Source of the DNA: Rhodoplanes tepidamans
GTDB taxonomy: Bacteria; Pseudomonadota; Alphaproteobacteria; Rhizobiales; Xanthobacteraceae
Reading direction: 5' to 3'
DNA length: 44,622 bases
NCBI RefSeq assembly: GCF_030813915.1
Contig: NZ_JAUSUJ010000038.1
Span: 1 to 44,622 of the forward strand
The notes under the pieces: generated by a model
Seen by the model: only the letters and a program-made list of their open reading frames with translations
Databases searched by the model: none
What the model was told of the DNA's origin: nothing
Translations under genes and position numbers: made by a program
Shown here: positions 6,951-14,081 of the stretch, piece after piece
Layout: every line of letters starts with the position of its first letter
Numbering within the stretch: the stretch's first letter is position 1

Positions 6951-8303
6951 TCACCCCATGGCGAACTTGGCGGCGAAGATCAGGGCCAGCACGATCACGG
7001 CCGGCGAGGCGTCGCGGAAGCGGCCCGAGACGATCTTGGCGGCCGTGTAGGTGATGAAGCCCAGCCCGATGCCGGTGGCGATCGAGTAGGTGAGCGGCAT
7101 GGTGACGGCCGCCACCACGGCGGGCGCGTATTCGGTGACGTCGTCCCAGGAGATCTCGGCCAGGCCGCGGGTCATCAGACAGGCGACGTAGAGCAGCGCC
7201 GCCGCCGAGGCGTAGGCCGGGATCATGCCGGCGAGCGGGGCGAAGAACAGCGCCAGCAGGAACAGGAGCGCCACCACCACGGCCATCAGCCCGGTGCGGC
7301 CGCCGGCCGAGACGCCGGCGGCGCTCTCGATGTAGCTCGTCGTCGTCGAGGTGCCGATCAGGGCGCCGAACATGGCGGCGAAGCTGTCCGAGATCAGCGC
7401 CTGCTTCATCCGCGGCAGATGGCCGTTCTCGTCGAGCAGGCCGGCCCGGTGGGTGACGCCGATCAGGGTGCCGGCGTTGTCGAACACGTCGATGAACAGG
7501 AAGCTGAACACCACGATCAGGAAGGTCTGCTCGTGGATGGCCGAGAAGTCGAGCTGCAGGAAGGTCGGGGCGAGCGACGGCGGCAGGTCGACGATGCCGC
7601 CCCAGGTGGCGTGGCCGAACGGCAGGCCGATCAGGGTGACGATCAGGATGCCGATCAGCGTGCCGCCGAGGATGTTGCGCGAGTTGAGGGCGGCGATCAG
7701 CACGAAGCCGACGAGGCACAGGATGGCCGGCAGGTGGCGCAGGTCGCCGAGCGTCACCAGCGTCACCGGATGGGCGACGACGATCTTCGACTGCTCCAGC
7801 GCGATGATGCCGAGGAACAGCCCGACGCCGGCCGAGATGGCGAGCTTGAGGGTCTTCGGAATGGCGTTGATGACGTATTCGCGCAGCCGGAAGATCGACA
7901 GGAGGAAGAACAGCACGCCCGAGCAGAACACCGCGGCGAGCGCCTGCTGCCACGAGTACTTGTACGTCAGCACCACGGTGAAGGCGAAGAAGGCGTTGAG
8001 GCCCATGCCGGGGGCGAGCGCCACCGGATAGTTGGCGTAGAGCGCCATCACCAGGGTCGACACCGCCGCGGCGATGCAGGTGGCGACGAACACGGCGCCC
8101 TTGTCCATCCCGGCATTGGCCAGGATCGTCGGGTTGACGAAGACGATGTAGACCATCGTCAGGAAGGTGGTGACGCCGGCGATCACCTCGGTGCGAACCG
8201 TGGTGCCGCTCGCGGTGAGGCCGAAATAGCGGTCGAGGACCCCCTTCGGCTCGCCCGGCACGGGCTTGTGGGCTGCTGCGGCGTCGGTCGCAGTCGTGGT
8301 CAT
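6951..8303 (-). CDS. Adenine/guanine/hypoxanthine permease, AzgA-type NCS2 family
   Basis: This 450-residue inner-membrane protein is a proton-coupled purine base importer of the AzgA/GhxP branch. It begins LDRYFGLTASGTTVRTEV, the family opening. VNPTILANAGMD, APGMGLNAFFAF, VFDNAGTLIGV and IGTSTTTSYIESAAGV are the conserved substrate and re-entrant segments. About 12-14 hydrophobic helices are visible. The ATG at 8303 (MTTTATDAAAAHK) has a GGGGGA stretch just upstream. Members of this family transport adenine, guanine and hypoxanthine; I cannot say which is preferred here. No purine riboswitch was recognised upstream. The gene is divergent from cytochrome bd across 453 bases. Confidence 0.94.
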   Translation of the reverse strand: MTTTATDAAAAHKPVPGEPKGVLDRYFGLTASGTTVRTEVIAGVTTFLTMVYIVFVNPTILANAGMDKGAVFVATCIAAAVSTLVMALYANYPVALAPGMGLNAFFAFTVVLTYKYSWQQALAAVFCSGVLFFLLSIFRLREYVINAIPKTLKLAISAGVGLFLGIIALEQSKIVVAHPVTLVTLGDLRHLPAILCLVGFVLIAALNSRNILGGTLIGILIVTLIGLPFGHATWGGIVDLPPSLAPTFLQLDFSAIHEQTFLIVVFSFLFIDVFDNAGTLIGVTHRAGLLDENGHLPRMKQALISDSFAAMFGALIGTSTTTSYIESAAGVSAGGRTGLMAVVVALLFLLALFFAPLAGMIPAYASAAALLYVACLMTRGLAEISWDDVTEYAPAVVAAVTMPLTYSIATGIGLGFITYTAAKIVSGRFRDASPAVIVLALIFAAKFAMG

Positions 8304-8756
8304 GGCGCGTCCCCCATCGGGCCGGCGCGGCGACGGGCGACGCCCTGCCCCCGCTTCGGTTCTAGCCGTCGGTCGTACGGTTCGCAATTCGGAGCAAGCG
8401 GCGTGCCGCGACGCGGCTGTGGACCGCACGGGCCGGCTGCGACCGTCTCGCCCTTGTGCCGCCGGGGAACAAGAGAGTACCGTCCGGCGTTGTTCGCACG
8501 CCCGGCCGGGACCCGGCGCCGTGACCCGGCGCCCTCGGTTCCCGCGCGTCGCGGCGCGACGGCTGCGCCCCGGCGCCCGCGCTTCGGTGCCCGCACCTCG
8601 GGTGCCGGCACTTCGGTGTCCGCACTCCGGTGCCCGCACTTCGGTGCCGGCATCCCGGTGGTCGCCTCCGGCGACCGCAGCGCTGCACACGACCACGGCC
8701 CGCGACCACGCCCCCGGCCGCGCGCCTCGCCGAGATCTCCGCCGAGGTAGGACGTG
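8304..8756. other. Divergent intergenic region, purine permease / cytochrome bd
   Basis: No gene is supported in these 453 bases. It must hold two divergent promoters. The permease side includes a less GC-rich patch (8370-8400, around GTACGGTTCGCAATTCGG), and the cydA side holds the mini-hairpin array at 8578-8662. I found no FNR-type TTGAT-N4-ATCAA site and no riboswitch-like fold. Confidence 0.4.
8578..8662. repeat. Array of six 14-15-bp mini-hairpin units upstream of cytochrome bd
   Basis: Units begin at 8578, 8592, 8607, 8621, 8635 and 8649. The best form is GGCACTTCGGTGCC (consensus): five base pairs closing a TTCG loop on a C-G pair, which in RNA is the very stable cUUCGg tetraloop. 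Several units carry compensated or near-compensated changes, such as GCACCTCGGGTGC. The array ends 94 bases before the cydA start. Confidence 0.75.
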
Positions 8757-10148
8757 ATGGACTTCGATCCGCTGCTGCTCGCCCGCGTGCAATTCGCCTT
8801 CACCATCACGTTCCACATCATTTTTCCCAGCTTCACGATCGGCCTGTCGGCCTACATCGCGACGCTGCTGGTGATCCGGCTGCGCACCGGCGACGAGCGC
8901 TACGCCCGCCTCGCCCAGTTCTGGACCAAGATCTTCGCCGTGTCGTTCGCGCTCGGCGTCGTCTCCGGCATCGTCCTGTCCTACCAGTTCGGCACCAACT
9001 GGAGCCGCTTCTCGGTCGTCGTCGGCAACGTGATCGGGCCGATGCTCGGCTACGAGGTCCTGACCGCCTTCTTCCTGGAGGCCTCGTTCCTCGGCATCAT
9101 GCTGTTCGGCGGCGGCGGCCGGGTGCCGCCCGTCCTGCACGCGCTCGCGGCCGTGATCGTCGCGATCGGCACCGCCACCTCGGCGTTCTGGATCCTGTCG
9201 GCCAACTCGTGGATGCAGACGCCGGCCGGCCACGTGATGATCGACGGCGTCGCCCATCCGCAGGACTGGTGGGCCATCATCTTCAACCCGAGCTTCCCCT
9301 ACCGGCTCGCCCACATGGTGACGGCCGCCTATCTCACCACCGCCTTCGTGGTGCTCGCCGTCGGCGCCCGCTGGGTGCTGCGCGAGCGCCACTACGACGA
9401 GGCGCGCATCATGGTGAAGATGGCGGTCGGCATGATCGTCGTGCTGGCGCCCCTGCAGGTATTCATCGGCGACCAGCACGGGCTGAACACGCTGAAGCAC
9501 CAGCCGGCCAAGATCGCCGCCATGGAGGGCCACTGGGACGGCTCGAAGCCGGGCGACTTCGAGATCTTCGCCTGGCCGGACGAGAAGGCGGAGACCAACC
9601 GCTTCTCGATCGCCATCCCCAAGGCGTCGTCGCTGATCCTCACCCACGATCCGAACGGCCTGTTCCCCGGGCTCAAGGACTTCGCCCCGCAGGACCGGCC
9701 GCCGGTGAAGAACGTGTTCTTCGCCTTCCGCATCATGCTGGCGATCGGCTTCTCGATGGTCGGCATCGCGATCGCCGGGGCGATCCTGTGGTGGCGCGGC
9801 AGCCTTTTCACCACCGGCTGGTTCCTCAAGCTCGTGTCCTACACGTGGTGGTTCGGCTTCGTCGCCATCGTGGCCGGCTGGATCGTCACCGAGAGCGGCC
9901 GCCAGCCGTGGATCGCCTACGGCATCCTGCGCACCGCCGACGCCGCCTCGCCGGTGCCGGGCGGCAGCGTCGCGGCGACGCTGGCGCTGTTCGTCCTGGT
10001 CTACGGCCTCGTCTTCTCGATGGGCATCTACATCATAAACCGCATGCTGGCGCACGGGCTCGCCCACGGCGCCGGCGAGCCGCCGGTCGGCGGCACGCCG
10101 CTGCGCCCGCACTCGGCCGCCCGCGACGTCAGCCGGAGGGCGATGTGA
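8757..10148 (+). CDS. cydA: Cytochrome bd-type quinol oxidase subunit I (CIO type)
   Basis: Subunit I carries haems b558, b595 and d and oxidises quinol while reducing oxygen to water in the inner membrane. The 463-residue protein has His20 (E. coli His19), His186 and Met327 within FRIM as haem ligands, and the conserved GRQPW motif in the quinol loop region. TESGRQPWIAYGILRTADA is typical of the short-Q-loop, cyanide-insensitive CioA branch. About nine helices are visible. GTG at 8754 directly precedes ATG 8757; I used the ATG, with GAGGTAGGA upstream. It forms an operon with subunit II (112-base gap). CioA would be an alternative symbol. A role in low-oxygen or stress respiration is inferred. 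Confidence 0.96.
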   Translation: MDFDPLLLARVQFAFTITFHIIFPSFTIGLSAYIATLLVIRLRTGDERYARLAQFWTKIFAVSFALGVVSGIVLSYQFGTNWSRFSVVVGNVIGPMLGYEVLTAFFLEASFLGIMLFGGGGRVPPVLHALAAVIVAIGTATSAFWILSANSWMQTPAGHVMIDGVAHPQDWWAIIFNPSFPYRLAHMVTAAYLTTAFVVLAVGARWVLRERHYDEARIMVKMAVGMIVVLAPLQVFIGDQHGLNTLKHQPAKIAAMEGHWDGSKPGDFEIFAWPDEKAETNRFSIAIPKASSLILTHDPNGLFPGLKDFAPQDRPPVKNVFFAFRIMLAIGFSMVGIAIAGAILWWRGSLFTTGWFLKLVSYTWWFGFVAIVAGWIVTESGRQPWIAYGILRTADAASPVPGGSVAATLALFVLVYGLVFSMGIYIINRMLAHGLAHGAGEPPVGGTPLRPHSAARDVSRRAM

Positions 10149-10189
10149 GGCGAGCGGTACTGGCCCGGGCACCGGGCGCCCCTGCCCTT

Positions 10190-10207
10190 CTCCCCGCGTG
10201 CGGGGAG
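10190..10207. repeat. CTCCCCGC / GCGGGGAG palindrome within the cyd operon
   Basis: A perfect 8-bp stem with a GT centre lies between the two oxidase genes, followed by AGGTGGGAGCCGG. This is a common short intergenic motif in rhizobial genomes. It has no T-run, so it is more likely an mRNA hairpin or a REP-like sequence than a terminator. Confidence 0.6.
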
Positions 10208-10260
10208 AGGTGGGAGCCGGAACGTGACCGGAACGACGTGACAAGGACGGAGTGCTGACG

Positions 10261-11262
10261 ATGGACCTCGACCTGCCGATGATCTGGGCCGTCGTGCTGG
10301 CGATCGCGGTCGCCCTCTACGTGGTGATGGACGGCTTCGACCTCGGCATCGGCATCCTGTTCCCGTTCGCCGAGACCGAGCGCCAGCGCGATCAGATGAT
10401 GTCGTCGATCGCGCCGTTCTGGGACGGCAACGAGACCTGGCTGGTGCTCGGCGGCGGCGGCCTGCTGGTCGCCTTCCCGCGCGCCTATTCGATCATCATG
10501 CCGGCCCTCTACCTGCCGGTGATCTTCATGCTGCTGGCGCTGGTGCTGCGCGGCGTCTCGTTCGAGTTCCGCAACCCGCACGGCAACACCACGGCACTGT
10601 GGAGCGTCGGCTTCTTCGTCGGCTCGGCGCTCGCCGCGTTCTTCCAGGGCATCATCCTGGGCGGCTTCATCCAGGGGCTGACGGTCGTCAACGGCGAGTT
10701 CGCCGGCGGCCCGTTCGAATGGGCGACGCCGTTCGCGGCGCTGTGTGGCCTCGGCGTGATGGCCGGCTACGCGCTGCTCGGCGCCACCTGGCTGATCATG
10801 AAGACCGAGGGGCCGGTCGCCGAGCGGGCGCGCGAGCAGGCCCGCGGCCTCCTCCTCCTGGTGATGGCGTTCATGGCGGCCGTGTCGCTGTGGACGCCGC
10901 TCGCCTTCGAGCGCATCGCCACGCGCTGGTTCTCGGCGCCGAACATCTACGTGCTGTGGATCGTGCCGGTGGTGACGGCGGGCGTCGCGCTGACCGTGTG
11001 GCGCACCACCGACCGCCACGACTTCGTGCCGTTCGTCGGCACCATCGCGCTCTTCCTGCTCGGCTTCCTCGGGCTCGCCATCTCGACCTTCCCGTACGCC
11101 GTGCCGCCGGTGCTGACCATCTGGGACGCCGCCGCGGCGCCGTCGAGCCAGGCCTTCATGCTCGTCGGCACCGTGATCCTCCTGCCCATCATCCTCGGCT
11201 ACGTCGCCTTCGTGTACTGGCTGTTCCGCGGCAAGGTCCGCGAGGGCGACAGCTATCATTGA
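10261..11262 (+). CDS. cydB: Cytochrome bd-type quinol oxidase subunit II (CIO type)
   Basis: Subunit II is the haem-free partner needed to assemble the bd oxidase. The 333-residue protein begins MDLDLPMIWAVVLAIAVAL and shows the family segments VVMDGFDLGIGILFPF, WDGNETWLVLGGGGLLVAFP and RGVSFEFR. Eight to nine helices are visible, and the last ends VYWLFRGKVREG as in CioB/CydB proteins. The ATG at 10261 follows GGACGGAG. Its length matches the short CioB branch (about 335) rather than E. coli CydB (379). No small CydX/CydH-like frame is evident directly downstream. The 3' end converges on the amidase gene across a large palindromic region. Confidence 0.95.
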   Translation: MDLDLPMIWAVVLAIAVALYVVMDGFDLGIGILFPFAETERQRDQMMSSIAPFWDGNETWLVLGGGGLLVAFPRAYSIIMPALYLPVIFMLLALVLRGVSFEFRNPHGNTTALWSVGFFVGSALAAFFQGIILGGFIQGLTVVNGEFAGGPFEWATPFAALCGLGVMAGYALLGATWLIMKTEGPVAERAREQARGLLLLVMAFMAAVSLWTPLAFERIATRWFSAPNIYVLWIVPVVTAGVALTVWRTTDRHDFVPFVGTIALFLLGFLGLAISTFPYAVPPVLTIWDAAAAPSSQAFMLVGTVILLPIILGYVAFVYWLFRGKVREGDSYH

Positions 11263-11349
11263 GTCTCTCACCGTCATGGCCGCGCTCGTCCCGATAGGCG
11301 CTGACCCGAGCTCGACGGGACGGCCTCTCGGTCGTCGTCGTCCGCGCAG

Positions 11350-11492
11350 GCGAGGGCTTTGCATAATTCGTCATTCCGGGACGACGCGGAGCGTCGGACC
11401 CGGAATCCAGCCCAGAATGCCGAGTTTGGAGCTGGATTCCGGGTTCGCGCCTTCGGCGCGCCCCGGAATGACGGAGTCTGCAAAGCCCTCGC
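11350..11492. repeat. Complete intergenic palindromic element between convergent cydB and amidase genes
   Basis: The whole 11263-11655 gap is gene-less. Its core is a 143-bp imperfect palindrome: GCGAGGGCTTTGCA (11350-11363) pairs with TGCAAAGCCCTCGC (11479-11492), GTCATTCCGGG pairs with CCCCGGAATGAC, and ACCCGGAATCCAGC pairs with GCTGGATTCCGGGTT. A still wider arm pair, ATAGGCGCTGAC (about 11293) and GTCAGCGCCTAT (about 11604), encloses it. It may end transcription in both directions. Confidence 0.8.
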
Positions 11493-11655
11493 GCAGGCGG
11501 ACGACCCAGTATCCACAGAGCTCCATTGTTTCAGTCGAGACGCGGCGGCGCATTGGGGGCTCCGCCTTCGCGGAGCACGACGGGGGAGAAGCTTCGGCCT
11601 CGAGTCAGCGCCTATGGGTCTCGTCCCGGCCCTGAGGAGGCAGAGAGACGCTCGC

Positions 11656-12435
11656 TCACCGCCCCGCCTGCAGCTCACAGAACGCCTGCACGGCGGTCAG
11701 CACCGCTCCGGCGATCGCGTCCTGGCGCTCGCGGCCGGCGAGGGCGATCTCCTCGGCGCGGTTGACGATGACGCCGGCCTCGAAGAGCACGGCGGGCGCA
11801 TCGGCCCCCTTCAGCACGACGAGGCCGTCGTAGCCGAAGACGCCGCGCGCGTCGTCGAGCACCGGGCGGCCCTCGCCCGGGATCGGCGCGGCGTGGTGGC
11901 GCGTGAACGGCAGGCCCTTGGCCAGCAGCGCCGCGCCGAGCGCCTGGGCGAAGGCGAGGCTCGCGTCGTAGCGCCGGTTCTCCCGCGACACGAACAGCGA
12001 CCATCCGGCGAAGCGGTCGCTGTAGTCGCGGGTCCGGCCGTCGACCACCCACTGCGCATGGAACTGCGGCTGGACGTCGTCGTGATGGATCGACAGGACC
12101 AGATCGGGCGGCCGGCGGTTCGCCGCCCTCACCCGGGCGTCGAGCTGCCTTCGCCCGGTGCCGCGGGGGATCACCAGCAGCGCGGTGCGCACGAAGCCGC
12201 CGTCGCGCAGCCGCTCCTCGATGCGTTTCGCGAGCCGCAGGTTGAAGACGTGCTCGGTCACGCCGCGCGCGCTCGTCGCGCCGGGCTGGTCGACCGTGTG
12301 CCCGACGTCGAGCAGGACGCGGAAGTTTTCGGGGCGGCAGTCCGCGGCCGAGACGGCCGAAGGGCAAACGGATAACCAGATCCCACAGACTAAGAAGGTC
12401 ACAGGAACTATCGCTCGCTTGTGCCCTGACCGCAC
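11656..12435 (-). CDS. Periplasmic N-acetylmuramoyl-L-alanine amidase (Amidase_3)
   Basis: This zinc amidase cuts the bond between N-acetylmuramic acid and L-alanine in peptidoglycan. The 259-residue protein has a signal peptide (to about residue 30, PSAVSA). The zinc ligands are His46 (VGHT), Glu61 (GVTEHVFN) and His117 (SIHHDD), and the catalytic Glu is 219 (VLFEAGV), the complete Amidase_3 set. There is no AMIN or SPOR domain, so targeting must come from elsewhere. Translation probably begins at the GTG at 12435, with AGGG about 9 bases upstream; no in-frame ATG gives a good signal peptide. It lies downstream of the caspase-like gene on the same strand, 190 bases away. Confidence 0.9.
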   Translation of the reverse strand: MRSGHKRAIVPVTFLVCGIWLSVCPSAVSAADCRPENFRVLLDVGHTVDQPGATSARGVTEHVFNLRLAKRIEERLRDGGFVRTALLVIPRGTGRRQLDARVRAANRRPPDLVLSIHHDDVQPQFHAQWVVDGRTRDYSDRFAGWSLFVSRENRRYDASLAFAQALGAALLAKGLPFTRHHAAPIPGEGRPVLDDARGVFGYDGLVVLKGADAPAVLFEAGVIVNRAEEIALAGRERQDAIAGAVLTAVQAFCELQAGR

Positions 12436-12481
12436 CTTCTTTCACCCTAGAACGGTTTCCACTGACGTCGATCCACTCTCC

Positions 12482-12560
12482 GCTCATCCCCGCGCAAGCG
12501 GGGATCCAGGAGCCGCGTGCCGTGTCGCCCCTGGGTCCCCGCCTTCGCGGGGACGAGCGG
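12482..12560. repeat. Second-type intergenic palindrome (CATCCCCGCGCAAGCGGGGATCC)
   Basis: The left arm CCCCGCGCAAGCGGGGATCCA and the right arm CTGGGTCCCCGCCTTCGCGGGG each form their own hairpin and together form a larger inverted repeat. It lies between the caspase-like and amidase genes. It belongs to a different sequence family from the GTCATTCCGGGG elements. Confidence 0.75.
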
Positions 12561-12625
12561 AAGTCGGGGCCGATTCATCACAGCCGAAAGCTGCTTTAAG
12601 ATTCATGCGCAAGCAGAACGAATGG

Positions 12626-13948
12626 TCAGCATCCCCGGAGGGCCTTAATCCCTTCAATCAGGAGACTTCCGTTCCTGTTGATCACCGTGACGATCGCGGA
12701 GCCTCGACACATCGTTCGCCGATTCTTGCTGTAACGGTACTCAACCAGAACTTGATCGCTCCCGATGGGACTCAAGCTCTCAATTCGTAGCGGCTCCGCA
12801 AGCGATGAATAAAATCGAGTGATCGCCTCTGCGTTAAAGGGACCCGACAGTCTCTTTTCTCCGACCACCAACCTCGACGCGGTCGCTCCGTCCGCATTTC
12901 CGAGAGCTTGATAGAAGGATCGAACGACATCGAGAGCGCCTAGGCCTGACAATGATTGCCGAGAGGTGTCGCGCCGCAGCTCGTCCAGCCGCGCCCGGGC
13001 CATGCTGGCGTAGGGCGTACCGCCGAACTGGCGGACGAAGTCCTCCAGCACGGCGATGCTCGTCGTGTCCTTGGTGACGGCCCAGGCGCGTTCGGCGTCG
13101 GCCGCGCCCGACGGCACGGCAGCGGACGGGGTCGAGGCCGACGGGGTCGGCCCCGGCCCGGGCGTCGCCGCCGCGGCGGGAACCAGCACGACGTCGCCGA
13201 TCAGCGAGGAGTGGTCCCACGGCACCTGGCGGGACTGGGTCGCCGCCACCACGTCGGAGCGGATGCGCCGCATCAGCACCGCCACGTCGAGCCCCGGCGT
13301 CGGCAGGTGCTTCAGCAGCGCCGCCGTGAACGGGCTGTTGCGGCCCTCGCCGTCGTACGCGACGTTGTCGGGCTGGGTCGCGTAGGCGATCATGGTGCCG
13401 ACCGCGCTCTGGATCGAGGCGAGCCCGGTGCCGACGCTGCCCGAGCGGGTGCCGAGCGAGCGGGCCAGGGTGCGGGCCAGCGGGTTGTCCCGGCAGGCGT
13501 CGAGGAACACGAGGTTCACCCGCGTGCCGGCCTCCATCTGGCCGAGCACCTGGCCGACCTCGACGGTCTCGAAGGAGAGGTCGCCGGGCCGCTCCAGCTT
13601 CGCGTCCACCGGCACGAGATAGTTCCTGCCGGCGACCTGCAGGCCGTGGCCGGCATAGAAGAACAGCGCCGTCGTGGCGCGGTCCAACGCCCGGCCGAAG
13701 GCGCGGATCTTGTCCTCCAGGCCGTGCTTGTCGAGGTCGCGGCCCTCGATCACCGTGAAGCCGATGCGGCGCAGCGCGCGGGCGAGGTCGGCGGCGTCGT
13801 TCGGCGGGTTGGGGAGCGGCGTCGCGTTTCGGTAGGCGCCGTTGCCGATCACCAGCGCGACCCGCTCCTGCGCATAAGCCGGCGCCGCGCCCGCGACCCA
13901 TGCCAGCCCGACCAGAACGGCGATCCACCGGCAGATCCGGTCACCCAT
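12626..13948 (-). CDS. Exported caspase-like (peptidase C14) protein with a C-terminal NTF2-like domain
   Basis: This 440-residue protein has a signal peptide (1 to about 26, ending AYA before QERVALVIGNGAY) and a caspase p20-like domain with the His101 (YAGHG) and Cys152 (FLDACRDNP) dyad. A Pro/Ala/Ser linker follows (about 265-300), then a segment containing AERAWAVTKDTTSIAVLEDFVRQFG-type helices. The last ~105 residues (VVRSFYQALGNAD to the end) look like a SnoaL/NTF2-like fold. I chose ATG 13948 because GGAGAGG lies just upstream. The final ~330 bases are markedly less GC-rich than their surroundings, suggesting a recently acquired or exchanged domain. Substrate specificity is unknown; exported caspase homologues are common in Rhizobiales. 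Confidence 0.88.
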   Translation of the reverse strand: MGDRICRWIAVLVGLAWVAGAAPAYAQERVALVIGNGAYRNATPLPNPPNDAADLARALRRIGFTVIEGRDLDKHGLEDKIRAFGRALDRATTALFFYAGHGLQVAGRNYLVPVDAKLERPGDLSFETVEVGQVLGQMEAGTRVNLVFLDACRDNPLARTLARSLGTRSGSVGTGLASIQSAVGTMIAYATQPDNVAYDGEGRNSPFTAALLKHLPTPGLDVAVLMRRIRSDVVAATQSRQVPWDHSSLIGDVVLVPAAAATPGPGPTPSASTPSAAVPSGAADAERAWAVTKDTTSIAVLEDFVRQFGGTPYASMARARLDELRRDTSRQSLSGLGALDVVRSFYQALGNADGATASRLVVGEKRLSGPFNAEAITRFYSSLAEPLRIESLSPIGSDQVLVEYRYSKNRRTMCRGSAIVTVINRNGSLLIEGIKALRGC

Positions 13949-14081
13949 GGACCTCTCCCGCCGCACGGCGTGCAGCCCCGCGCCGACGCGATCGGCACCG
14001 TGCGGCACGACCATCGAAGGCGGAGAACGGCCGGCCGTCAAGCGGACGATCGCGCCGCGCACGGCGTCGCGAGCGGCGGAC

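Noticed and set aside
8304-8420. Possible purine riboswitch before the permease gene
   Set aside because: None of the conserved junction or loop-loop elements of the purine aptamer could be found.
8304-10244. Large minus-strand open frame antisense to cytochrome bd, continuous with the purine permease
   Set aside because: The antisense part has only His/Arg/Asp-rich shadow sequence; the permease begins at the ATG at 8303.
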